Position numbers and translations under genes: made by a program
Shown here: piece by piece, positions 18,541 through 26,560 of the stretch
Position numbering within the stretch: the first letter of the stretch is position 1
Layout of the letters: every line of letters starts with the position of its first letter
The notes under the pieces: model-generated
Database searches by the model: none
Told to the model about the DNA's origin: nothing
The model's input: the letters and a program-made list of their open reading frames with translations, nothing else
NCBI GenBank assembly: GCA_030527665.1
Contig: JAUNAK010000023.1
Span: 1 to 37,708 of the forward strand
Direction: 5' to 3'
From: Eubacteriales bacterium
GTDB taxonomy: Bacteria > Bacillota > Clostridia > Lachnospirales > Lachnospiraceae
DNA length: 37,708 nt

Positions 18541-19476
18541 TTACTCCAGTCCGATTCCTTCATCCAGGCCCAGCATGATATTCATATTCTGAACGGCTGC
18601 TCCGGATGCACCTTTTCCAAGGTTGTCGAATAATGCAGTGATCGTTGTCTGCTCTTCATGTCCGCATACCGCGATCTCCAGGCGGTTCGTTCCCGCCAGG
18701 GTGTTGGCATAAACGGTTCCGCGGGATGCCTCATACGGAAGTACCTGTACAAAATGCTCATCTGCATAGTACGCCTGCAGTTTTTCACAGATCTGCTCAG
18801 CTGTCGGCTGTCCGTTCAGCAGACGATTCTGCAGCATGATCGTCCCAGCCATGCCCTTATAATAATCATCCACCACCGGAAGGAAGACCGGTGCCTGTGT
18901 CAAACCGGTCATCTTCGTCATCTCCGGTACATGTTTATGATGCAGACTCAATCCATAGATGCCCGGTGCTCCCAGCTTCTCCGGTCTGCCGTCAGCTTCG
19001 TAATCGGCAATCATCTTCTTGCCGCCGCCGGAATAACCGGTAAGCGAAAAGCAGGTGACCGGATAGTCTGTCGGAAGGATACCCATGCGAACCAGCGGAG
19101 CGGTAACGGAGATCAGTCCAGTGGCATGACATCCCGGATTGGCAATACGCTTGCCGGTCCGGATCGCTTCTCTCTGCTCTTTTGACAATTCCGGAAATCC
19201 ATATACCCAGCCCGGATTCGTTCTGTGAGCAGTCGATGCATCAATGACACGCACCTCCGGATTCTCGATCAGGGAAACCGCTTCGATCGCACCTGCATCG
19301 GGAAGACAAAGAAAGACGATATCCGCGCTGTTCAAAAATTTTCTGCGCTCCTCGATATCATGCCTCTTATCCTCGTCGATCCGAAGCAGTTCCAGATCCT
19401 CTCTGGCCCCGATCCGGTCATAGATCTGCAGTCCTGTAGTTCCGCTCTGTCCGTCTATATATACTTTCGTTTTCAT
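18541..19476 (-). CDS. argC: N-acetyl-gamma-glutamyl-phosphate reductase (short type)
   Basis: Reduces N-acetylglutamyl phosphate to the semialdehyde with NADPH in arginine synthesis. The 311 residues and the N-terminal VYIDGQSGTTGLQIYDRI (Rossmann glycine motif) place it with the short, type 2 ArgC proteins. The catalytic cysteine is in ANPGCHATG, and the conserved SGGGKKMI and HHKHVPEM segments are present. AAGGAAGG precedes the ATG. It is the only arginine-specific gene in the window; carB supplies carbamoyl phosphate to the same pathway but is 15 kb away. The upstream DNA, where its promoter should be, is occupied by a 219-bp inverted-repeat element. I see no clear arginine operator. Confidence 0.94.
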   Translation of the reverse strand: MKTKVYIDGQSGTTGLQIYDRIGAREDLELLRIDEDKRHDIEERRKFLNSADIVFLCLPDAGAIEAVSLIENPEVRVIDASTAHRTNPGWVYGFPELSKEQREAIRTGKRIANPGCHATGLISVTAPLVRMGILPTDYPVTCFSLTGYSGGGKKMIADYEADGRPEKLGAPGIYGLSLHHKHVPEMTKMTGLTQAPVFLPVVDDYYKGMAGTIMLQNRLLNGQPTAEQICEKLQAYYADEHFVQVLPYEASRGTVYANTLAGTNRLEIAVCGHEEQTTITALFDNLGKGASGAAVQNMNIMLGLDEGIGLE

Positions 19477-19504
19477 ACTTACCCTTCCTTATTTCTTTCC
19501 TGTC

Positions 19505-19723
19505 CGGAAATTGCGAAACATTTATTGTGTACTCTGGTTGCTGCGAATATTGCACAAATGCACTGAGCAGGTGCTCTGAGTCCGCCGGCACTTAACGAGT
19601 GCAAGTGTCAGCGCAGCACGAGTTTAGTACCGCTGCGAGACGAAGGCAGCGAGAGCGTGCCTGCGATGGCATTGTACAATATGAACAGCGAATGAAACAC
19701 TTTTATATGTTTCGCACTTTCCG
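19505..19723. mobile_element. 219-bp element with 20-nt terminal inverted repeats (MITE-like)
   Basis: The left end (19505-19524) and the reverse complement of the right end (19704-19723) agree at 18 of 20 bases, sharing TGCGAAACAT. The interior is GC-rich and folded: GAGCA/TGCTC (19565-19576), CGCCGGCAC (19583-19591) with GTGCCTGCG (19657-19665), CGCTGC/GCAGCG (19631-19651), and the palindrome ATTGTACAAT (19671-19680). There is no reading frame or target duplication that I can see. It lies between araB and argC, inside the argC upstream region. It could instead be a long structured leader. Confidence 0.55.
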
Positions 19724-19729
19724 CTTAAA

Positions 19730-21325
19730 TTACCAGCGCAGATTCTCTACCGCAGCCTTCTCCACTGCAATACCGTCTCTGTAATGGCTGGTGAAAGCTT
19801 CGAAGCCCGCCACCTCTTCCGGTGTTGCTTCCAGTGTGGAGCCTTCCTGTCCCGCAAAGATGCGGTTGTTCAGATACTCTTCCAGTGTTCCTTCATTTTT
19901 GCCGTCGATCAGATAGGCAGCCAGTACAGCGATTCCCCATGCGCCGCCTTCACTCGCGGTCTTCATAACGGTAACCGGTGCATTCACTGCCGCTGCCAGA
20001 TATCTCTGTCCGACCTCTTCGGTCTTGAAGAAGCCGCCGTGACCCATGATACGGTCGATCTGTACTTTTTCTTCCTTCTGCAGAATATCCATACCCAGCT
20101 TAACCGCACCAAGAGAGGTATACAGGTTTGCACGCATAAAGTTTGCCAGTGTAAATCTGCTGTCCGGCATTCTTGTATACAGCGGTCTGCCTTCATTCAG
20201 CTTGGTAACACCCTCGCCGGAATAATAGCCGTAGGCCAGAAGTCCGCCGCAGTCCGGATCGCCGTTCAGAGTATTGGTGTACAGCTTGCCGAAGAGCTCA
20301 CCCATATCCGCCTTGTATCCCATCAGCTCCGCAAATTCTTTGAAAATGTTTACCCATGCATTCAGGTCTGTGGTTCCGTTATTGGCATGGGACATGGCAA
20401 CCGGGAAGCCGGTCGGTGTGGTAACCATATCGATTTCTCTGTACAGCCTGGAAAGCTGCTTCTCCAGAACGATCATGGCAAATGTACTGGTTCCTGCCGA
20501 TACGTTTCCGGTCCTCGGAGCAACGGCATTGGTGGCAACCATACCGGTACCTGCATCGCCCTCCGGCGGACACAGCGGAATACCTGCTTCCAGATTTCCG
20601 GACTCGTCCAGAAGAGCGGCTCCTTCGGCTGTCAGAACGCCTGCCTCTTCGCCGGCAACCAGCACCTTCGGAAGAACTTCTCTTGCGGTCCAGGAATAGC
20701 CGTACGGTGCGATCAGCTTGTCGAATTTATCCATCATTTCCTGGTTATAATCCAGTTTTTCGGAATCGATCGGGAAAATACCTGCCGCATCGCCGATGCC
20801 GACTACCTTTTTGCCGGTCAGTTTCCAGTGCATATAGGCAGAAAGCGGAGCCACATAGTCTACCGCCTGCAGATGCTGTTCCTTATCCAGGATGCGCTGA
20901 TACAGATGAGCAATGGTCCAGCGAAGCGGAATATTGAAATTGAACAACTCGGTCAGCTCGTCAGCAGACTGCTGTGTATTGCTGTTTCTCCAGGTCTGGA
21001 ACGGCGCCAGCTGTTTGCCGTCCTTATCCAGTGCAATATAGCCGTGCATCATGGCACTGATACCGATACTTCCGACAGAAGTAAGAGTGATGCCGTATTT
21101 TGCCTCTACATCCTGACGAAGAGAGGTATAGCAATGACGCAGACCTGCATCGACCTCCTCCAGACTGTAAGTCCAGATATCGTTGATCAGAGAATTCTGC
21201 CAGTCATGAAATCCGACTGCCAGTACATTTCCGTCCAGATCGATCAGTACGCCTTTGATACGGGTAGAACCAAACTCAATACCCAGTGCAGTCTGTCTGC
21301 TTTCGATCGCTTCCTTTGCATTCAT
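19730..21325 (-). CDS. araB: FGGY-family carbohydrate kinase, probably L-ribulokinase
   Basis: Phosphorylates a ketopentose with ATP in the cytoplasm. The N-terminal ATP-binding motif is LGIEFGSTRIKGVLID. FGGY-type features include the phosphate and adenosine segments GNVSAGTSTFAMIV and GHGGFFKTEEVGQRYLAAAVN, with SEGGAWGIA near the C-terminus. It follows araD by two bases (TAA-CT-ATG), with GGGAG inside the end of araD, so the pair is coupled. The neighbour makes L-ribulokinase the best call: the kinase would produce L-ribulose-5-phosphate, the substrate of AraD. Xylulokinase is the main alternative, because FGGY subfamilies are easily confused. The length of 531 residues fits. No isomerase gene is beside it. 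Confidence 0.82.
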   Translation of the reverse strand: MNAKEAIESRQTALGIEFGSTRIKGVLIDLDGNVLAVGFHDWQNSLINDIWTYSLEEVDAGLRHCYTSLRQDVEAKYGITLTSVGSIGISAMMHGYIALDKDGKQLAPFQTWRNSNTQQSADELTELFNFNIPLRWTIAHLYQRILDKEQHLQAVDYVAPLSAYMHWKLTGKKVVGIGDAAGIFPIDSEKLDYNQEMMDKFDKLIAPYGYSWTAREVLPKVLVAGEEAGVLTAEGAALLDESGNLEAGIPLCPPEGDAGTGMVATNAVAPRTGNVSAGTSTFAMIVLEKQLSRLYREIDMVTTPTGFPVAMSHANNGTTDLNAWVNIFKEFAELMGYKADMGELFGKLYTNTLNGDPDCGGLLAYGYYSGEGVTKLNEGRPLYTRMPDSRFTLANFMRANLYTSLGAVKLGMDILQKEEKVQIDRIMGHGGFFKTEEVGQRYLAAAVNAPVTVMKTASEGGAWGIAVLAAYLIDGKNEGTLEEYLNNRIFAGQEGSTLEATPEEVAGFEAFTSHYRDGIAVEKAAVENLRW

Positions 21326-21327
21326 AG

Positions 21328-22029
21328 TTATTCTCCCTTCTGTCCGTAGTAAGCATTTGCGCCATGCTTACGATAATAGTGTTTGTCCTGCAGTTCCTGC
21401 GGAGCCGGCTTTACTTCCGGATTCAGCCACTCACATCTGGCTGCCATCTTGGCAACTTCTTCCACAACGACTGCATTATGAACGGCTTCCGATGCATTTT
21501 TTCCCCAGGTGAAAACGCCATGGTTCTTGCAGAGCACGCCCGGAACTGCCTCATAATCTCTGTTGTTTGCTTCAAAATCATCGGCGATCAGCACGCCGGT
21601 GTTTTTCTCATAGGCTTCCTCGATCTCGTCCTTGGTCAGATTTCTGACACAGGGGATCTCTCCGTAGAAATAATCAGCATGAGTCGTTCCGTAGCAGGGA
21701 ATACCGCGTCCGGCCTGTGCCCAGCTGGTTGCCCAGGATGAATGGGTGTGTACTACACCGCCGATATTCGGAAAACGATTATACAGAACCATATGTGTAG
21801 CGGTATCCGAGGACGGATTGTATCTGCCTTCCACCTTGTTTCCCTGCAGATCCACAACTACCATATCTTCCGGCTTCAGATCGTCATACTCCACACCGCT
21901 GGGTTTGATGACAAACAGACCGCTCTCACGATCAATGGCACTGACATTTCCCCATGTGAAAGTAATCAGTTCATACTTCGGAAGCAGCAGATTGGCCTCC
22001 CATACCTTCTGTTTCAGTTCTTCTAACAT
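21328..22029 (-). CDS. araD: L-ribulose-5-phosphate 4-epimerase
   Basis: A zinc-dependent class II aldolase-fold enzyme that converts L-ribulose-5-phosphate to D-xylulose-5-phosphate, passing arabinose carbon to the pentose phosphate route. Visible motifs are TWGNVSAID and [11 protein letters not shown] (phosphate binding), the zinc histidines in [12 protein letters not shown], and the downstream KNHGVFTWG histidine. The catalytic tyrosine region near [14 protein letters not shown] is present. The 233 residues are typical. AGGAGGG precedes the ATG. It is the first gene of an araD-araB pair. Related epimerases act on L-xylulose- or L-fuculose-type substrates, but the C-terminal [14 protein letters not shown] is characteristic of AraD. 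Confidence 0.93.
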   Translation of the reverse strand: MLEELKQKVWEANLLLPKYELITFTWGNVSAIDRESGLFVIKPSGVEYDDLKPEDMVVVDLQGNKVEGRYNPSSDTATHMVLYNRFPNIGGVVHTHSSWATSWAQAGRGIPCYGTTHADYFYGEIPCVRNLTKDEIEEAYEKNTGVLIADDFEANNRDYEAVPGVLCKNHGVFTWGKNASEAVHNAVVVEEVAKMAARCEWLNPEVKPAPQELQDKHYYRKHGANAYYGQKGE

Positions 22030-22169
22030 ATTTTTCCCTCCTGAAGTTATAGTATTGTATTGCTAATTCCTACTTTTATTAAAACAGCTGTCAGCACAGG
22101 GATCCATGATCTGCCAATGTATTTCTTTGACAGCATTGCGCAGTAAAACAGCATGTTTTCACCAATATT

Positions 22170-24383
22170 TTAAGCAGCCGCTGCAAGCGCCAGATCCTTC
22201 AGCAGCTTTTTCCATATGAGTTCCGTCGTCAGATATGATACTATACCGCACTGGATACCGATTTCTGCCGGATGGAGCAGCAGCTGACTGCACATCCAGA
22301 AGAAAATCTCCGTACTGCCTTTTGTGATCTGCATCAGGTCTTCTTTCTTCGCATCACTCTGTGCCAGACTTTCCTGCAGCATCTCCAGTACACTCTCAAG
22401 TTCTTCCTCCGCCTCTCCGAATCCGCCGTCCTCTCCGGTTTCTTCCAGAAGTTCTTTGCCGCCGTCGATATAGCCTCCGTTGATCAGATAGGACACGTAG
22501 AAATTCCATGTGTAATTGTCAAACCAGTTCTTCTCTCTGCTTGCTGTTTTCATCGTATCCAGCAGTTTCTGCACATCGCTTTCTTCAAAAGGATTCAGCA
22601 TCCCCAGTGCTTCCAGTGTATCCTTATATCCCAGCTTGTTGACTGCGGAAATCTTGATGTAATCTTCTACTGCTTTCTCTCTGTCGTTCTGTGCCTCTGC
22701 CCAGATATTCAAGGCAGAAAACGCGGATGTTGCATAGCTGATGTAATAATATGGACTGGTCGTTATATGACCGATCTCGACCCAGCTGTAATACCCGTCT
22801 TCGGTATCTCCGTTCATCGCATAGGAAGCTGCGATATCGGCAAATGCCTTGTTCCATTCCTCGATGGACGCATCCGGATGCTCATGGGCATACCGTTCGA
22901 TCTCGTTCACCTCACAGCCGGAGATCACACTGTAAAGCATGGTAAACAGGCTCTCCAGCGTCATGGCATCTTCCATCTCCGCTTTTCCGGTAACTTCATC
23001 CCAGTATATCAGATACAGCATTTCCAGCCCCTGGGACTGTACCTCCGCCAGATCATAGCTCTGGGAATACCAGAGGGACGGCTCATCCGTATGGTAGGCG
23101 GCGTTGAAATGCCCAAACTCATGAACGATCGTCGAATAGGAATACATGCCGCCGTCCGGCTGATCGTAGATAAATGCCGAGTTCCATGCCGGAAAATCAA
23201 TGGTAAATCCCTGATCGGCTTTTGTCTCCGATTTGCTCATATCATAGAGCTTTGCGGTCCGAAGATAGTTCCATGCCTCCTCCAGTTCCGGACTGACCTC
23301 TTTGATATAAGGTTCCAGCAGATCCAGGCGCTTTTCCTGATCCAGATCCTCAAACTGCTCACTGACATCGATTGCCTGCTCGTCACGTGCAGTATACAAT
23401 ACCAGAAACATCGGCAGCAGATACTTCTTCACATATCCGGTGAACTGCTCCGCCTCTGCGGGTGAATACTCTCTTCCGAAGCTGTTCTCGTAGGCATAGG
23501 AAGCATAGTCTTCATATCCATAGCTTTCGGCGATCTTATTATCCAGTGCAACGACCTTCTTATAGATCGGTGCGGCAGCATCATTTTTCGCTTTCGCCAG
23601 GGCCAGTGAGACCGCATCATAGGTATCGCCCTCCAGATCGTCCAGATCCTTATCCGTATAGGTCTTACCATCGACTTCACAGGAAAACTCCTGTCCGATG
23701 ACTGCCCAGTATTCGTTCTCCAGCTGCACCTTCTCTTCCTGCATGGCCAGCCGTTCTTCCGTCAGGGGTTCATACTCATTCAGTGCATCCCGTATATCCT
23801 CGGAAAGCAGTTCCTCAAAAGTCACTTTGTAGCTGCTTCCCATTGCTTCCTTCAATGCGAGATAGATCCGATCCTGAATCTCCGTCAGATCGGAGCTGTT
23901 TTCCTCATATGTATTTTTCGCCTTGTCATCATTCGGATCCAGACAGGTCTCGATATAGGAAACATTCAGTTCCGATACCAGCAGATCATACTCCTGCAGA
24001 ATCTCCTGATACAGCCTGCTGACATCCTCCTCATTCTTTTCCGATCCTTCCTTTTCTGTTTTTTTCTCTTCGGATTCTTTCTTTTCTGATCCTTCTTTTA
24101 TCAGATCAGAAAACTCATTCAGAAGTTCTTCGATATGGCTGTGGTCATATTTGCTTTTCTGCATTTCTTCCAGCCCCATATCGGAATGTTCCATTTCCTC
24201 ATAGGAAAAATCCTCTTCCTCCGGATCTGTTTCCGCAGCGGTCTCAGCCTTCTCTTCCGCTGCCGACTGCTTCGCTTCTCCGGTTTCAGCTGCAGCTGTC
24301 AGCGGCATGCCGGCCGCTGTACCAACTGTCGTTCCGACTGACAGCGACAGAATCAGCGCAAGACTGATCATTCTGTTTTTCAT
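22170..24383 (-). CDS. secreted M3-type (oligoendopeptidase F-like) metallopeptidase
   Basis: A zinc oligopeptidase of the M3 clan, expected outside the membrane. The zinc site is H421-E-F-G-H425 in IVHEFGHFNAAYH, with the third ligand probably E447 in EVQSQGLEM, matching the usual ExxSQxxE pattern. The N-terminus is a signal peptide of about 30 residues (MKNRMISLALILSLSVGTTVG). An acidic, lysine-rich linker of roughly 90 residues follows, including repeated EKKESEEKKTEKEGSEKNEED. This linker is not part of the standard family. The C-terminus is also unusual: after an acidic stretch it ends in a hydrophobic segment (FFWMCSQLLLHPAEIG) and a tail LALAAAA. GGAGG nine bases upstream supports the start. 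At 737 residues it is longer than cytoplasmic PepF (about 600). It probably degrades peptides at the cell surface. Confidence 0.88.
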   Translation of the reverse strand: MKNRMISLALILSLSVGTTVGTAAGMPLTAAAETGEAKQSAAEEKAETAAETDPEEEDFSYEEMEHSDMGLEEMQKSKYDHSHIEELLNEFSDLIKEGSEKKESEEKKTEKEGSEKNEEDVSRLYQEILQEYDLLVSELNVSYIETCLDPNDDKAKNTYEENSSDLTEIQDRIYLALKEAMGSSYKVTFEELLSEDIRDALNEYEPLTEERLAMQEEKVQLENEYWAVIGQEFSCEVDGKTYTDKDLDDLEGDTYDAVSLALAKAKNDAAAPIYKKVVALDNKIAESYGYEDYASYAYENSFGREYSPAEAEQFTGYVKKYLLPMFLVLYTARDEQAIDVSEQFEDLDQEKRLDLLEPYIKEVSPELEEAWNYLRTAKLYDMSKSETKADQGFTIDFPAWNSAFIYDQPDGGMYSYSTIVHEFGHFNAAYHTDEPSLWYSQSYDLAEVQSQGLEMLYLIYWDEVTGKAEMEDAMTLESLFTMLYSVISGCEVNEIERYAHEHPDASIEEWNKAFADIAASYAMNGDTEDGYYSWVEIGHITTSPYYYISYATSAFSALNIWAEAQNDREKAVEDYIKISAVNKLGYKDTLEALGMLNPFEESDVQKLLDTMKTASREKNWFDNYTWNFYVSYLINGGYIDGGKELLEETGEDGGFGEAEEELESVLEMLQESLAQSDAKKEDLMQITKGSTEIFFWMCSQLLLHPAEIGIQCGIVSYLTTELIWKKLLKDLALAAAA

Positions 24384-24432
24384 ATTGTATATCCTCCGGA
24401 TCGAATCTATGTTTCTGATAACCCTAGCATAG

Positions 24433-24461
24433 AGTATACCATAGAATGCCGGAAAACCGAA
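24433..24461 (-). promoter_or_regulatory. candidate promoter of the M3 peptidase gene
   Basis: Read leftward: TTCGGT (24456-24461), 17 bases, TATACT (24433-24438). The -10 is good and the -35 is poor. It would give a leader of about 45 bases. Confidence 0.3.
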
Positions 24462-24577
24462 TCAAAACCACGAAAGAAATCTTCGGTACAAAACAGCGCC
24501 CCCTTCCAAAATCTGTGTATAGTGTTCATATTTTTATAGGAGAGCATGTACTTTTTGTGTATTTTCCCCTAAAACAA

Positions 24578-24605
24578 TTGCATATACCATGCCATGTATT
24601 ATAGA
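24578..24605 (+). promoter_or_regulatory. candidate promoter of the RhaM-like gene
   Basis: TTGCAT (24578-24583), 16 bases, TATAGA (24600-24605). The leader would be about 175 bases and contains the tandem repeats at 24653-24709. Confidence 0.35.
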
Positions 24606-24652
24606 ATAGAAAATAAGCACAACATCGAAGAAGAAATCGCTCTCTTCGATCC

Positions 24653-24709
24653 TTTTCCGTCTGCGGCATACGGTTTATGGGGGTATTCCGTTTGCGGCAC
24701 CGTTCATGG
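24653..24709. repeat. tandem pair of imperfect repeats in a leader
   Basis: TTTTCCGTCTGCGGCATACG plus GTTTATGG (24653-24680) and TATTCCGTTTGCGGCACCG plus TTCATGG (24684-24709) align with a few substitutions and a two-base gap. Their starts are 31 bases apart. They lie in the predicted leader of the RhaM-like gene and could be regulator sites or RNA stems. Confidence 0.4.
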
Positions 24710-24785
24710 ATCTGCTTCAATATTTACGATCCGGCCAGCGGAAGATATGACGGAACAAACTATTTATGTACCAGGAGGTCTCATT

Positions 24786-25247
24786 ATGCGTCGTGTAGCA
24801 GAAATCATGTATGTTGTTCCGGAAGAGCGTCAGGCTTTTCTCAAGAAAATCACCAATCCGTCTGCAGAGGTACAGAAGTTCATGTGGACACACGGAATCC
24901 GCAACCAGTACTTCTTCCAGGTAGAAGATAAGATCCTGATGACATTTGAATATGTCGGCTCCGATTTTTATGCAGATATGAATGCATTCAGCAGCATTCA
25001 GGCAGCCGAAGGCTATCTGATCGAGAAACGTCCCCGTGATATCAAAGCCAGTGAGATCCGCAGTGTCAACTGGTGGGCTCCTCTGAAGATTCTCGGAAAG
25101 AATCTGGAAAAAGATCCTTTCGCCGGCGGTGCAACCATTTCTGATGAAAACATTGCCCAAATGTCCAAATACGGTGCCATGCTGGCTGATATCGATGATG
25201 ATCTTGGCTATGATGACAGCGACTGGGATGGTCCGACGATCTGGTAA
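24786..25247 (+). CDS. L-rhamnose mutarotase-fold (RhaM-like) protein, probably non-catalytic
   Basis: A small cytoplasmic alpha/beta-barrel protein of 153 residues. From memory of Escherichia coli RhaM it aligns through VAEIMYVVPEERQAFLKK, the W..HG..N.Y pattern (FMWTHGIRNQYFFQVED), and LMTFEYVGSDFYADM. However, the positions of RhaM's catalytic tyrosine and histidine appear to be Phe/Leu and Thr here (AFLKKITNP), so mutarotase activity is doubtful. The tail is acidic and ends DDSDWDGPTIW, which RhaM lacks. The start has an excellent AGGAGG seven bases upstream; an in-frame ATG 64 codons earlier has no such site and adds unconserved sequence. No rhamnose genes are nearby. The gene stands alone between a leader with tandem repeats and a terminator. 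A different dimeric alpha/beta-barrel family is possible. Confidence 0.6.
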   Translation: MRRVAEIMYVVPEERQAFLKKITNPSAEVQKFMWTHGIRNQYFFQVEDKILMTFEYVGSDFYADMNAFSSIQAAEGYLIEKRPRDIKASEIRSVNWWAPLKILGKNLEKDPFAGGATISDENIAQMSKYGAMLADIDDDLGYDDSDWDGPTIW

Positions 25248-25627
25248 GCAGCGTCTAAACCGGACGCCTTAAGGCCGGTGCATGATAGGTTAACTTCTGA
25301 TAGTTAAGTGCATGACAGGCTGGTGTCTGAGCTGCCGATACCGAAGAAGTTGACTCCTGATAGGTCGGTGTCTGAGATGCCTCTGTCGGTGAGGCGTACA
25401 TCATTTCCTGATTTATAGATATACAAACAAATAACACATACAAAAAACCGGCATGGCTTCTGCACCAGGTGAGTAATTCATCTGATGTAGTGGCCATGCC
25501 GGTTTGCCTTTTTCATTCATAAAAATTCTGCCTGCAGAATTTCTCCCTTTCAATCATGAATCCCAATGATGATTCGTATGCGGTGCTGAACGCTCATCCT
25601 CCGGACGAGGAGTCATACCGGGACCTC
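25248..25627. other. intergenic region with degenerate repeats and a terminator
   Basis: From 25275 to 25390 there are degenerate direct repeats built on GGTGTCTGAG.TGCC and CT.CTGATAG (for example GCTGGTGTCTGAGCTGCC and GTCGGTGTCTGAGATGCC). Then comes a long-loop terminator hairpin (25445-25514). An 80-codon leftward frame (25255-25497) crosses both; it has a weak site and a composition set by the repeats, so I do not call it a gene. Past 25515 I see nothing. Confidence 0.5.
25445..25514 (+). terminator. long-loop terminator hairpin, palindromic element copy C
   Basis: A perfect 13-bp stem, AAACCGGCATGGC (25445-25457) with 25493-25505, then GCCTTTTT. The 35-base loop contains CTTCTGCA (25457-25464) and GGTGAGTAATT (25468-25478). 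Both are found with identical spacing on the opposite strand in the palindrome at 9762-9845, whose stem is a different sequence. It terminates the RhaM-like gene but looks like a recruited repeat element. Confidence 0.8.
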
Positions 25628-26452
25628 TTAACGCTCCGTCTCCTCCAGCCGATAACAGTCCAGACGACGTGCGGAAAGGATCGGAAGCTGTTCGCGAATG
25701 CGTCCGCATTCCTTCGGATCGATCTCCGTAATCAGTATTCCTGCCTTTTCATCCAGTTCGCCAAGCACCTCTCCCCAGGGAGAAGTGAGGATACTGTGTC
25801 CGTATGCCACATATCCGGCACTTTCATTTCTGGCATCACTGGTTCCCACCATAAAACACTGGTTATCCAGTGCCCGGGAACGAAAGGTCAATGTCCAATG
25901 TGCAGGACCGGTGGTCATATTAAATGCTGCCGGAACCAGAATGATCTGCGCTCCTTTCTGCACCAGTATTCTTGCCAGCTCTACAAAGCGGATATCGAAG
26001 CAGATCATCAGCCCGATCCGCCCGAATTCGGTATCAAAAACCGTAAAGGAATCACCGGCACTTAAGGTCTCCGATTCTTTGTACTGCTGCCCGCCCTGAA
26101 TGGCGATATCAAACAAATGCATCTTCCGGTGCCGGGCTGCCTCCCGTCCCTCCCGGTCAAAGACATAGGCGGTATTATACACCCTGCCGTCTGCATCTTT
26201 TTCCGGAATAGAACCCGCCTGCAGCCAGATTCCGTGCTTTTTCGCAAGTCCGCTTAGAAACTTCCAGGTCTCTCCCCGTTCCTCTTCCGCATACACCGGA
26301 AACAGCCTTGTTTCGTAGGGACAGACAAACATTTCTCCCACGGTTACCAGATCCGGTTTCTCCACAGCCGCATTTTCCAGAATCTGCTCCAGCTGCTGCA
26401 GATTCTTCTTTTTCTCACTGTATACATGCGTCTGTATCTGCATGATCTTCAT
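25628..26452 (-). CDS. carbon-nitrogen hydrolase, omega-amidase/Nit2-like
   Basis: A nitrilase-superfamily enzyme of the cytoplasm, most similar in length and motif spacing to omega-amidases (Nit2 type), which hydrolyse the amides of alpha-ketoglutaramate or alpha-ketosuccinamate. The catalytic triad is E40 (VGEMFVCPYE), K110 (HRKMHLFDI) and C151 (MICFDIRFVELAR), close to the E/K/C positions I recall for mammalian Nit2. NMTTGPAHWTL and RSRALDNQCF are also typical. I start at MKIMQIQTHVY (274 residues) with GGAG six bases upstream; the longer in-frame start at 26539 lacks support. It is the last gene of a leftward series after the acyltransferase. Substrate is inferred from family only. A general amidohydrolase is possible. 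Confidence 0.9.
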   Translation of the reverse strand: MKIMQIQTHVYSEKKKNLQQLEQILENAAVEKPDLVTVGEMFVCPYETRLFPVYAEEERGETWKFLSGLAKKHGIWLQAGSIPEKDADGRVYNTAYVFDREGREAARHRKMHLFDIAIQGGQQYKESETLSAGDSFTVFDTEFGRIGLMICFDIRFVELARILVQKGAQIILVPAAFNMTTGPAHWTLTFRSRALDNQCFMVGTSDARNESAGYVAYGHSILTSPWGEVLGELDEKAGILITEIDPKECGRIREQLPILSARRLDCYRLEETER

Positions 26453-26560
26453 ACTTTTCTCCATTCTGCTGCTCTTTTCCGACTGTCCGATACACTTCGG
26501 ACCGGCAGCACGCTGTCCCGGATGCATTCTTTCCAACACACACGGATTCCGTCCCCGCCC

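Noticed and set aside
22145-22159. AAAACA-GCA-TGTTTT palindrome between the peptidase gene and araD, considered as a terminator or catabolite (cre) site
   Set aside because: The stem is only six A/T-rich pairs with no proper U-run, and it lacks the central CG of a cre site.
25255-25497. 80-codon leftward frame after the RhaM-like gene
   Set aside because: It runs through a terminator hairpin and degenerate repeats, has only a weak AAGG site, and its sequence reflects the repeats. The LLT.CRS similarity to a frame in the 9.8-kb palindrome is better read as shared element DNA, since that copy has a stop.
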